Assembly (NCBI GenBank): GCA_012514235.1
Contig: JAAZAR010000123.1
Coordinates: 1-36,336 of the forward strand
DNA: 36,336 bases
Source of the DNA: Actinomycetota bacterium
GTDB lineage: Bacteria > Actinomycetota > Thermoleophilia > UBA2241
Direction of reading: 5' to 3'
This document shows, piece after piece, positions 7,802 to 14,657 of this stretch (the first letter of the stretch is position 1; every line of letters begins with the position of its first letter). A model generated the notes under the pieces. That model saw only the letters and a program-made list of their open reading frames with translations. It did not search any database and had not been told where the DNA came from. Made by a program: the position numbers and the translations under genes.

Positions 7802-8800
7802 GTGAGCAGCGACCACACCAGCGCTCCCGGGCGCAGCGACGAGGCGGCGACGCCCCGCGGGCACACCGAGCGCATCGCCGTCATCGGCAGCGGGATGATG
7901 GGCGTGGGCATCGCCCAGATCTTCGCCGGCGCCGGCCACGAGGTGGCGCTCCAGGACGTCTACCCCGAGGCCCTGGAGCGCGCTCCCGGCGCGCTCGCGG
8001 CCAATCTCACCTTCCTCGCGGAACACGGTCTGTTCCCGGCCGACGGCGTCCAGGACGCCGTCGGCCGGGTCCGCACCACCACCGACCTCGCCGACGCCTG
8101 CGAGGGCGCCGACGTGGTCGTGGAGTGCGTGTTCGAGGACCTCGCCCTCAAGCAGGACGTGTTCGAGCGGCTCGACGCCGCCTGTCCTCCCGAGACCATC
8201 CTGTGCACCAACACCTCGGTCATGAGCATCACCGAGATCGGCGAGAGGGCGGCGCGCAAGGAGCGCGTGATCGGCACGCACTTCTGGAACCCGCCCTATC
8301 TCATCCCGCTGGTCGAGGTCGTGCGCACCGTGCACGTCGATCCGGCCGTGGTGGACCGCACCATGGAGCTCCTGCGCCGCGTCGGCAAGCGGCCCATCGA
8401 CTGCAAGAAGGACGTGCCCGGGTTCGTGGCCAACCGCCTGCAGCACGCGCTCTGGCGTGAGGCCGTCTCCATCGTCGAGCACGGCATCGCGGACGCGGCG
8501 ACCGTGGACGAGAGCATCCGCTTCGGGCCGGGGCTGCGACTGCCGATCCTGGCGCCCCTGGAGAACGCCGACATGGTGGGCCTGGACCTCACGCTGGCCA
8601 TCCACGACTACATCCTGCCGCACCTCGAGGCGTCGGGTGAGCCGTCGCCGCTGCTCAGGGAGAAGGTCGAGCGCGGCGACCTCGGGTTCAAGAGCGGCAA
8701 GGGGTTCTTCGACTGGTCGCCGGAGGCCGCCGAGGCCTCCCGCAAGCGGCTCGTCGCCTATCTGGTGCACGTGCTGGGCGAGGCGGAGCGTGGGTTCTGA
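7802..8800 (+). CDS. 3-hydroxyacyl-CoA dehydrogenase-family protein; 3-hydroxy-5-oxohexanoate dehydrogenase candidate
   Basis: A 332-residue protein with a GTG start at 7802 behind GGGAGG, 26 bases after the SDR. The Rossmann motif GSGMMGVGIA is at 29-38, with an Asp-bearing beta-2 end (LQDVYPE) for NAD. Ser139, His160, Glu172 and Asn211 match the catalytic set of the 3-hydroxyacyl-CoA dehydrogenase family (His-Glu dyad 12 residues apart). The segment after the His reads WNPPYLIPLVE, as in carnitine 3-dehydrogenase and L-gulonate dehydrogenase, which use free hydroxy acids; CoA-thioester enzymes read more like FNPAPVMKLVE. That fits oxidation of 3-hydroxy-5-oxohexanoate to 3,5-dioxohexanoate (triacetate), the step between ring opening and BKACE cleavage. 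The first 22 residues are a poorly conserved extension, so a later start is possible. Confidence 0.82.
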   Translation: MSSDHTSAPGRSDEAATPRGHTERIAVIGSGMMGVGIAQIFAGAGHEVALQDVYPEALERAPGALAANLTFLAEHGLFPADGVQDAVGRVRTTTDLADACEGADVVVECVFEDLALKQDVFERLDAACPPETILCTNTSVMSITEIGERAARKERVIGTHFWNPPYLIPLVEVVRTVHVDPAVVDRTMELLRRVGKRPIDCKKDVPGFVANRLQHALWREAVSIVEHGIADAATVDESIRFGPGLRLPILAPLENADMVGLDLTLAIHDYILPHLEASGEPSPLLREKVERGDLGFKSGKGFFDWSPEAAEASRKRLVAYLVHVLGEAERGF

Positions 8801-8833
8801 CGGCGGCAGTGGGTGTCGGGACGGTGAAGGGTC

Positions 8834-9586
8834 ATGGCCGCTGAGCGCCGCGACGGCGTGCAGGTCCTCTCGCGCGCGGCGCTGTTGCTGCGCGAGCTGT
8901 CGACCGCGCCGGAGGGCCTCACGCCCATCGCGCTCGCCGACCGCGTCGGCCTGCCGCGCTCGACGTGCTACCGCATCGTCGGCTCGCTCTGCCAGGAGGG
9001 CCTCATGCGGCTTGCCCCGTCGGGCAAGCTGCACATCGGCGCCGGTCTCATCAGTATCGCCGCGGCGGTACGCCGCGAGCTGCGCCATGAGGCGGGGCCG
9101 TACCTGAAGAAGCTCTCCCACGAGCTGCACGAGACCGTCGAGCTCGTCGTGCTCGAGGGCGAGGAGGCGCTCTTCACCGACCAGTACGTGCCGCAGCGCG
9201 CCTTGCGCGTGGTGGCGGAGGTCGGCGACCGGTTCCCGCTCTACTGCACCGCGTGCGGCAAGGCGCTCCTCGCCGAACTGGAGCCCGAGGAGGCGGAGCG
9301 GCTCGTGCCGGAGCGGATCGAGCCGCTCACCAGCCACACCATCGTCGACCGCCGCGCCCTGTTCGCCGAGATCGACGAGGTGCGGGCGACCGGCGTGGCC
9401 TTCGACCGCGAGGAGCACACGCTGGGCGTCTCGGCCGTCGGCACGGCGCTGCTGGATGCGGGCGGCGCCCTGGCCGCGATCACCGTGGCCATGCCGGCCG
9501 CCCGGCTCGAGGGCCAGGAGGAGCGCATCTGCGTCGCGCTCCTCCGCGCGCGCGACGACATCCAGCGCGTCATCAACGCGGGCTGA
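8834..9586 (+). CDS. IclR-family transcriptional regulator (copy 2)
   Basis: A 250-residue regulator, 33 bases after the dehydrogenase. The winged HTH occupies about residues 9-70 (PIALADRVGLPRSTCYRIVG). The effector domain follows (SHELHETVELVVLEGEEALF, CGKALLAELEPEEAERLVP, TGVAFDREEHTLGVSAVGTA). It is the most divergent of the three IclR proteins here: it has HETVELVVLEG where the other two have NETVDLGVLDG, so it may bind a different effector. It ends 28 bases before the -35 box of the next operon, placing it directly beside the best-formed operator pair of the set (TCCGGCATGCGGA). Confidence 0.9.
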   Translation: MAAERRDGVQVLSRAALLLRELSTAPEGLTPIALADRVGLPRSTCYRIVGSLCQEGLMRLAPSGKLHIGAGLISIAAAVRRELRHEAGPYLKKLSHELHETVELVVLEGEEALFTDQYVPQRALRVVAEVGDRFPLYCTACGKALLAELEPEEAERLVPERIEPLTSHTIVDRRALFAEIDEVRATGVAFDREEHTLGVSAVGTALLDAGGALAAITVAMPAARLEGQEERICVALLRARDDIQRVINAG

Positions 9587-9613
9587 CGCGCCCACGCCGC
9601 AACGCCGGGCGTA

Positions 9614-9677
9614 TTGACCCGCCTCGGGAAGACCGGTACCGTATCCGCGATACGGCACTGAGTGTCCGGCATGCGGA
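9614..9677 (+). promoter_or_regulatory. Promoter and tandem operator before the cyclase operon
   Basis: TTGACC at 9614-9619, 17 bp, then TACCGT at 9637-9642. The first element is TCCGCGATACGGC at 9644-9656 (also readable as CCGTAT-N5-ATACGG at 9639-9655). The second is TCCGGCATGCGGA at 9665-9677, extending to TGTCCG-N5-CGGACA, and starts 21 bp after the first. A further TGTCCG half-site is at 9687-9692. This is the most symmetric member of the four-promoter set. Confidence 0.68.
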
Positions 9678-9724
9678 CAGTACGAGTGTCCGACCGTAAC
9701 GAGACCGAGGAGAAGAAGGGCAAC

Positions 9725-10684
9725 ATGGGCAAGAAGGTATTCGTTGACCTCACGCATCCGTTCAGCGCGGAGATCCCCAGGTGGCCGTACTTCGTGAAGC
9801 CGGTCATCGACTCGATGCACACCCTGGCGAAGGGTGGGGTCCTCACCCAGCGCATCGACTGCGTCCAGCACACTGGTACACACGCCGACGCTCCCCGTCA
9901 CGTGATGGAGCGCGAGTTCAACGGCAAGCGTGCCCGCTACACCCACGAGATGCCGGTCGACGCCTACACCGGCGACGCCGTCTGCCTGGACATCCAGATC
10001 GAGAAGTGGGGCCTGATCCTGCCCAAGCACCTCGAGGACGCCTGTGAGCGGGCCGGCATCAAGCCCGAGGAGCTGAAGGGCATGGTCTTGTGCCTCAACA
10101 CCGGCATGCACCGCAAGTTCGACGACTCCATGGACTACTACCAGTACTCCTGCGGCACGGGCGTCGAGGCCGGCAGGTGGTTCGTCGACAAGCAGGTCAA
10201 GTGCGTGGCCATGGACATGCAGGCCCTCGACCATCCGCTCCACACCGCGATGGGCAAGAACGGTCCGCCGCAGATGAACCTCCCCGGCGCCTCCGGCCGG
10301 CCGATCACCGAGGAGTACATCGAGAAGTACGGCATCGAGGCCTACGCGGAGTTCGAGAAGGCCGTCTACATCCAGGTGCACGGCCAGGAGGCCTACGACG
10401 CCAAGTTCGGCGACCTCGAGGCGATCGGCTGCGAGGGGACCTGGGAGCCCTGCCACAAGCAGATGCTGGGCCACGGCATCGTGGGCGTCGAGAACCTCGG
10501 CGGCGACCTCGACAAAGTCACCGGCAAGCGGTTCCGCTTCTACTGCTTCCCGATCCGCTGGTACATGGGCGACGGCTCCATGGTCCGCTGCGTCGCCGAG
10601 ATCGACGAGGACGACCTGAACGACGTGCCGGATCGCACCTACACCTACGCCGGCACCGGCTACGGCCCCGGCGCGGGCTACTGA
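9725..10684 (+). CDS. Cyclase-family (PF04199-type) metal hydrolase; dihydrophloroglucinol cyclohydrolase candidate
   Basis: A 319-residue protein, ATG 9725 behind GGAGAAGAAGGG; an earlier in-frame ATG at 9670 has no ribosome site and would run through the operator. The metal site signature HTGTHADAPRH is at 49-59, the HxGTHxDxPxH of the kynurenine formamidase/cyclase family. At 319 residues it is longer than kynurenine formamidases (about 210). Enzymes of this family hydrolytically open dihydrophloroglucinol to 3-hydroxy-5-oxohexanoate in anaerobic phloroglucinol degraders. With an NADPH SDR upstream and a BKACE enzyme downstream, that is the most economical reading. Alternatives are cleavage of another cyclic 1,3-diketone or an amide. 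No signal peptide, so cytoplasmic. Confidence 0.83.
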   Translation: MGKKVFVDLTHPFSAEIPRWPYFVKPVIDSMHTLAKGGVLTQRIDCVQHTGTHADAPRHVMEREFNGKRARYTHEMPVDAYTGDAVCLDIQIEKWGLILPKHLEDACERAGIKPEELKGMVLCLNTGMHRKFDDSMDYYQYSCGTGVEAGRWFVDKQVKCVAMDMQALDHPLHTAMGKNGPPQMNLPGASGRPITEEYIEKYGIEAYAEFEKAVYIQVHGQEAYDAKFGDLEAIGCEGTWEPCHKQMLGHGIVGVENLGGDLDKVTGKRFRFYCFPIRWYMGDGSMVRCVAEIDEDDLNDVPDRTYTYAGTGYGPGAGY

Positions 10685-10742
10685 TCCGCCTGAGTCCGTT
10701 TCCATCCAACAAGCCGGGCACCACGGCTCGAGAGGAGTGAGC

Positions 10743-11093
10743 ATGGAGGTCACGAGGTACGACGAGGCACCGTCCTACGAGGCGCCGGGGCACTTCGACG
10801 TGTACGGCCTGCGCCTGCAGGGCTTCGAGGTCAGCAAGACCCGCAACTTCTCGCTCAGCATCTCGCACTTCCTGCCCCGGGGCGGATGCGAGTACGGCGC
10901 CACGCCGGTGGAGAAGGTGTACTTCGTGCTCGACGGCGAAGTGACGATCAAGACGGAAGAGGGCGAGGTGGTCCTCAAGAAGTACGACTCCATCTACCTG
11001 GAGCCGAACGAGGCCCGCTCGATCCTCAACCACACGAACTTCCCGGCGACGATGCTCGTCGCCATCCCGTACCCGGAGCCCCGCGAGTTCTGA
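10743..11093 (+). CDS. Small single-domain cupin without the usual metal histidines
   Basis: A 116-residue protein. ATG 10743 lies 5 bases after GAGAGGAG; a GTG two codons earlier overlaps that ribosome site and is less likely. It is a one-domain cupin: motif 1 is around PRGGCEYGATPVEKVYFVLDG (42-62) and motif 2 around YDSIYLEPNEARSILNHTN (82-100). In motif 1 the HxH pair is replaced by a C-E-Y run while the Glu and the final Gly are kept; in motif 2 a His survives in LNHTN. It may bind a ligand or metal in an unusual way, or be a non-catalytic helper. It sits between the ring-opening hydrolase and the BKACE gene, so a role in handling a diketone intermediate is possible but unproven. Confidence 0.78.
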   Translation: MEVTRYDEAPSYEAPGHFDVYGLRLQGFEVSKTRNFSLSISHFLPRGGCEYGATPVEKVYFVLDGEVTIKTEEGEVVLKKYDSIYLEPNEARSILNHTNFPATMLVAIPYPEPREF

Positions 11094-11101
11094 GCGGGAC
11101 C

Positions 11102-11120
11102 CCCGGGAGCTTCTCCCGGG
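11102..11120. terminator. Short GC hairpin after the cupin gene
   Basis: CCCGGGAG at 11102-11109 and CTCCCGGG at 11113-11120 form a perfect 8-bp stem with a 3-nt loop, beginning 8 bases after the cupin stop. With the larger hairpin that follows it separates cyclase-cupin from the BKACE gene. Confidence 0.45.
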
Positions 11121-11156
11121 CCCCCCATGGGGACGACGGACGCGGGTCGGGCGGAC

Positions 11157-11201
11157 GGCACGGGGACGCGCGGCGGCACCGCCGCCGCGCGTCCCCGTGC
11201 C
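11157..11201. terminator. Perfect 21-bp hairpin between cupin and BKACE genes
   Basis: Bases 11157-11177 are perfectly complementary to 11181-11201 with a 3-nt loop (ACC), an exceptionally stable stem without a U-run. A third, 6-bp stem (GGCCGG/CCGGCC, 11249-11266) follows. No promoter resembling the four regulated ones lies between here and the BKACE start at 11319, so the hairpin may be a partial terminator or processing site that tunes the ratio of upstream to downstream messages. Confidence 0.5.
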
Positions 11202-11318
11202 ACCTCCCGCGCCGTCCCACCGGCCACGGCGCGCCGCAGGCGCCCGCCGGCCGGCTTCGTCCGGCCCCGCGCGCGGCGCACGGCCGGCTGACCACACGAC
11301 CTCCGAGGAGGGTCTCTC

Positions 11319-12149
11319 ATGCCCAACCCGATCATCACCGCGGCGCTCACGGGGCCGGTGGCGACCAAGGCGGACAACGCCGGTATGCCAGGCACCGTGG
11401 CGGAGATCGCCGCCGACGCCAAGGCGTGCTACGAGGCCGGTGCCTCCGTCATCCACATCCACCTGCGCGACGACCAGGGCGCCATGACGGCCGACCTCGA
11501 CGTCGCCAGGCGCACCGTCGAGGCCGTCCGCGAGGCGTGTCCCGGCATCACGCAGCTGTCCACCGGCGGGCTCCAGTTCACCTACGAGGAGCGCATGGCG
11601 CTCGTCGAGGCGAGGCCCGCCATGGCCACGCTGAACCCCTGCACCATGACGTTCGGCACCGCCGAGTTCAGGAACCCGCCCAAGCAGATGATGGAGCTGG
11701 CGGCCCGCATGATCGAGCTCGGGGTGAAGCCGGAGATCGAGATCTACGACACGGGCCACCTCGACATGATGCTGTACCTGCTCCACAAGGGGCTGCTCGT
11801 GGAACCGCTGCAGGTGTCGTTCGTGATGGGTGTGCGCGGCGGCATGCGAGGCGATCCGCAGATCCTGTCGTGGCTCGTCAAGGAGCTCCCGGAGGGCACG
11901 AGCTGGCAGGTCATCGCCGTGGCCAAGGCCAACCTGCCGATGACCACCATCGGCCTGGCGATGGGGGGGAACGCACGTACGGGTATGGAGGACACTCTCA
12001 CGCTCGCCAAGGGCGTCCCGGCGGAGTCCAACCTGCAGCTCGTCGAGCGTCTCGTCGGCATCGCCCGCTCCATGCAGCTCAAGCCTGCCACCGTGCCGGA
12101 GGTGGTCGACCGGCTCAAGCTCAACCCGGAGCTCGTCACCAGGACGTAG
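11319..12149 (+). CDS. BKACE-family beta-keto acid cleavage enzyme; triacetate acetoacetate-lyase candidate
   Basis: A 276-residue protein, ATG 11319 behind GAGGAGGG. It is a DUF849/BKACE TIM-barrel enzyme: ITAALTGPVATK at the start, IHIHLRDDQGA with zinc ligands His46 and His48, and the third ligand Glu224 in RTGMEDT (the family usually reads RVGLED). Known family members condense a beta-keto acid with acetyl-CoA and split it to acetoacetate plus a new acyl-CoA. Here the likely substrate is triacetate (3,5-dioxohexanoate), giving acetoacetate and acetoacetyl-CoA, the last step of phloroglucinol breakdown. The family also includes 3-keto-5-aminohexanoate and dehydrocarnitine cleavage enzymes, but no lysine or carnitine genes are nearby. 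Family very sure; substrate inferred from context. Confidence 0.88.
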   Translation: MPNPIITAALTGPVATKADNAGMPGTVAEIAADAKACYEAGASVIHIHLRDDQGAMTADLDVARRTVEAVREACPGITQLSTGGLQFTYEERMALVEARPAMATLNPCTMTFGTAEFRNPPKQMMELAARMIELGVKPEIEIYDTGHLDMMLYLLHKGLLVEPLQVSFVMGVRGGMRGDPQILSWLVKELPEGTSWQVIAVAKANLPMTTIGLAMGGNARTGMEDTLTLAKGVPAESNLQLVERLVGIARSMQLKPATVPEVVDRLKLNPELVTRT

Positions 12150-12449
12150 GGCGGCGGGGCCGGTCGACTGAGGACCGGACCGGCCTGTGACAAACGGCGC
12201 AAGCTTGCCTTGACACGCTCACGACCGGCTATATGATGCCCGTATCGTGGGAGGGAACGTCCGTATGGTGGAATGGCGATGGAGGTGGACACACCGTACA
12301 CGGATCCCATTGACGGATTCCTTCGGCCGGGGAGCAGGGACACGAACGGTCGTTCGCGTGGATTCGGAAAGGAAGGCCATCGGGGGGGTCCCGACCGCCT
12401 GGTCCGCCCATCGGGGCGGCGGGGCGCCGGGACCACGTAAGGAGGCGGT
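12150..12449. other. 300-bp gene-free control region before the importer operon
   Basis: This gap holds the promoter/operator block at 12210-12272. About 170 bases of untranslated leader follow, containing a short palindrome CCGTACACGG at about 12295-12304 and a strong AAGGAGG ribosome site just before ATG 12450. Short open frames exist on both strands, but none has a ribosome site or recognisable product. Confidence 0.5.
12210..12272 (+). promoter_or_regulatory. Promoter and tandem operator before the ABC importer
   Basis: TTGACA at 12210-12215, 16 bp, TATGAT at 12232-12237: the strongest consensus promoter in the island. The tandem elements are CCCGTATCGTGGG at 12239-12251 and TCCGTATGGTGGA at 12260-12272, 21 bp apart, at the same distance from the -35 box (29 bp) as in the other three promoters. 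A near-consensus core promoter behind operator sites suggests repression released by an inducer. Confidence 0.68.
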
Positions 12450-13850
12450 ATGAGTTCCGAGGACAAGACGGGCACAGGCACGGAATCGGTCGCGAAGACG
12501 CCGCTCACGCGCCGCGACTTCCTCAAGACGGCGGGTATCACGGGCCTCGCCCTGGGCGCCACCGGCGGGCTCGGCGGAGTGCTGGCCGCCTGCGGCGACG
12601 ACGACGGCGGCGACGCCGGCGGCGGCGAGGGTCAGGGCCGGCCCATCAAGGTCGGCTTCGTGGCGCCGCTCACCGGCCCGCTCGCTGCGTTCGGCGAGAC
12701 CGACCAGTGGCTGGTCACGAAATGGGGCGAGGCCGTCAAGGACGGCGTCGAGTGCGGCGACGGCCAGGTCCACCCCATCGAGATCATCATCAAGGACTCC
12801 CAGTCCGACTCGAACCGGGCCGCGACGGTCGCCGGCGACCTCGTCACCAACGACGGCATCGACGTCATGATGGTCGCCTCCACGCCGGACACCGTGAGCC
12901 CCGTGGCCGACCAGGCCGAGGCGCTCCAGGTGCCCTGCGTCTCCAACGACTGTCCGTGGCAGCCGTACTTCTTCGGGCGCGGCGGCGATCCGGCGGTCGG
13001 CTTCACGTGGACCTACCACGCGTTCTGGGGCCTCGAGGACGTCACGGCCGTGTTCACCGGCATGTGGGACCAGCTCGACACCAACAAGAAGATCGGCGCC
13101 ATGTGGCCCAACGACGCCGACGGCCTCGGCTGGGCCGACCCCAAGACGGGTCAGCCGCCGATGCTCAAGGAGGCCGGCTACACCGTCGTCGATGGCGGCC
13201 GCTTCCAGCCCGGCACCGAGGACTACACCCCGCAGATCAGCAAGTTCAAGGCGGCCGACTGCGACATCCTGAGCGGCGTCTTCATCCCGCCGGACTTCGT
13301 CAACTTCTGGAAGCAGTCGTACCAGCAGGGCTACCAGCCCGTCGCCGCCACGGTCGGCAAGGCGCTGCTCTTCCCGGCACAGCTCGAGGCCATCGGCGAG
13401 ATCGGCTACGGCCTCACCACCGAGTGCTGGTGGTCCCCGTGGCATCCGTTCAAGTCCTCCCTCACCGGGCAGACCTGCCAGGAGCTCGCCGACGCGTGGA
13501 CGTCCGAGAGCGGCGGCAAGGAGTGGAACCAGACGCTGCTGCACTACGCCGTGTTCGAGGTCGTCGTCGACGCGCTCAAGCGCACCACGGACGTCGACGA
13601 CAAGCAGGTCATCCTGGACGCCATCAAGGCCACCGACATGGAGACCATCCAGGGCAAGATCACGTGGTCGGCCGGCGCTCCGCTCAACCCCGTCCCCAAC
13701 GTCTGCCGCACGGTGCTCGTCGGCGGCATGTGGACGAAGGGCGAGGAGTACCCCTTCGACCTGCTCCTGGTCGACACACAGCATGCGGCCGAGGAGCCGT
13801 TCAACGTCGAGATCCCGACGAACGGCACGGTCGAGCCCATCAAGTACTGA
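12450..13850 (+). CDS. ABC importer substrate-binding lipoprotein, branched-chain amino acid type, Tat-exported
   Basis: A 466-residue protein behind AAGGAGG. The N-terminus has a twin-arginine signal RRDFLKTAG (21-29), a hydrophobic stretch and the lipobox LAAC ending at Cys48, followed by an acidic Gly-Asp linker. It should therefore fold inside, leave by the Tat route and be lipid-anchored outside the membrane. The mature part is a periplasmic-binding-protein type I fold (Leu/Ile/Val or aromatic acid binding): KVGFVAPLTGPLAAFGE, then IEIIIKDSQSD and later LVTNDGIDVMMV. It heads a five-gene HAAT-type importer. In other soil bacteria such binders take up aromatic acids, and the shared operator suggests a gallate-, pyrogallol- or phloroglucinol-like ligand here. 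The ligand is inference from regulation and position. Confidence 0.9.
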   Translation: MSSEDKTGTGTESVAKTPLTRRDFLKTAGITGLALGATGGLGGVLAACGDDDGGDAGGGEGQGRPIKVGFVAPLTGPLAAFGETDQWLVTKWGEAVKDGVECGDGQVHPIEIIIKDSQSDSNRAATVAGDLVTNDGIDVMMVASTPDTVSPVADQAEALQVPCVSNDCPWQPYFFGRGGDPAVGFTWTYHAFWGLEDVTAVFTGMWDQLDTNKKIGAMWPNDADGLGWADPKTGQPPMLKEAGYTVVDGGRFQPGTEDYTPQISKFKAADCDILSGVFIPPDFVNFWKQSYQQGYQPVAATVGKALLFPAQLEAIGEIGYGLTTECWWSPWHPFKSSLTGQTCQELADAWTSESGGKEWNQTLLHYAVFEVVVDALKRTTDVDDKQVILDAIKATDMETIQGKITWSAGAPLNPVPNVCRTVLVGGMWTKGEEYPFDLLLVDTQHAAEEPFNVEIPTNGTVEPIKY

Positions 13851-13856
13851 CGGACG

Positions 13857-13896
13857 GTGCAGGATCCGACCCACATGCCGACAGGGCGCCCTGCAC
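13857..13896 (+). promoter_or_regulatory. Intra-operon hairpin between binding protein and ATPase
   Basis: GTGCAGG at 13857-13863 pairs with CCTGCAC at 13890-13896, just after the binding-protein stop. Hairpins at this place often let the binding protein be made in excess over the membrane and ATPase subunits. The stem is only 7 bp with a long loop, so this is tentative. Confidence 0.35.
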
Positions 13897-13914
13897 TTCC
13901 AGGAGGTTGATGTG

Positions 13915-13935
13915 ATGCGGGGTGACGGCCCATGA
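13915..13935 (+). CDS. Possible 6-residue leader peptide coupled to the ATPase gene
   Basis: The only strong ribosome site in this gap, AGGAGG at 13901-13906, is 25 bases from the ATPase ATG, too far to serve it. It is 8 bases from ATG 13915, which opens a tiny frame MRGDGP whose TGA at 13933-13935 overlaps the ATPase start in ATGA. In-frame extension of the ATPase upstream is blocked by TGA at 13923. Translation of the ATPase may therefore depend on coupling to this mini-frame. Confidence 0.4.
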   Translation: MRGDGP

Positions 13936-14657
13936 CCGTGGTCCTCGAGACGACCGGGCTCATGAAGTCGTTCGGCGGCGTGCAGGTCATCGACGACCTG
14001 AGCATGCAGCTGAACGATGGCGAAGCCCTCGGCATCGTCGGGCCGAACGGCGCCGGCAAGACCACGTTGTTCAACCTGATCACCGGCGTGTATCGGCCCG
14101 ACGCGGGTCGGGTCATGTTCGGCGGAAGGGACATCACCGGCCTCCCGCGGCAGGATCGCTGCGTCGCGGGGATCGGCCGTACCTTCCAGATCCCCAAGCC
14201 GTTCTCGGACATGAGCGTGTTCGAGAACGTGCTCGTGTGCGCCGCGTACGGGCGCAAGATGACCGAGCGCGCGAGCTACCAGCGTTGCGTCGAGACGCTG
14301 GAGCTCACGCGGCTCACGCACAAGGCCAACCAGCGCGCGGGCAGCCTGCCGCTGCTCGACCGCAAGCGGCTCGAACTCGCCCGCGCGCTGGCCGTCGACC
14401 CCAAGGTCCTGCTCCTGGACGAGATCGCCGGCGGCCTCACCGAGGGAGAAGTGGAGGTCCTGATCGGCACCATCAAGGACCTCCACGCAGAGGGCTACTC
14501 GATCGTCTGGATCGAGCACATCGTGCACGCCCTGCTCGCCGTGGTGCAGCGCATCGTCGCCATCAGCTTCGGGCGCAACCTCATCGAAGGCGACCCCAAC
14601 GACGTCATGTGCAGCGACGAGGTGCAGGCCTGCTACATGGGGGGGACGCCGATATGA
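13932..14657 (+). CDS. ABC importer ATPase, LivG type
   Basis: A 241-residue ATP-binding subunit. Walker A GPNGAGKTT is at about 37-45, the Q-loop in GIGRTFQIPKPF, Walker B VLLLDEIAGGL at about 160, and the switch His in WIEHIVHA. The usual ABC signature LSGGQ is replaced by SLPLLDRKRLELARAL; LivG-type ATPases often have a weakened signature (LPYGxQRRLE), and this one is further reduced. It has no good ribosome site of its own (see the leader frame at 13915) and its stop overlaps the next start by ATGA. Together with the second ATPase it would power import through the two permeases downstream. Confidence 0.9.
   Translation: MTVVLETTGLMKSFGGVQVIDDLSMQLNDGEALGIVGPNGAGKTTLFNLITGVYRPDAGRVMFGGRDITGLPRQDRCVAGIGRTFQIPKPFSDMSVFENVLVCAAYGRKMTERASYQRCVETLELTRLTHKANQRAGSLPLLDRKRLELARALAVDPKVLLLDEIAGGLTEGEVEVLIGTIKDLHAEGYSIVWIEHIVHALLAVVQRIVAISFGRNLIEGDPNDVMCSDEVQACYMGGTPI

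Noticed and set aside
9670..9724. Upstream ATG (9670) for the cyclase gene
   Set aside because: It overlaps the second operator palindrome and has no ribosome site, whereas ATG 9725 has one and begins at the conserved N-terminus.
7484..10753. Minus-strand open frame of 1089 codons across four plus-strand genes
   Set aside because: Same GC-bias effect; the plus-strand SDR, dehydrogenase, IclR and cyclase all have clear motifs and ribosome sites.
11094..11318. CRISPR-like or REP repeat array in the hairpin block
   Set aside because: The stems are unrelated to each other and there are no regularly spaced identical repeats; no CRISPR array or insertion sequence is visible anywhere in the window.
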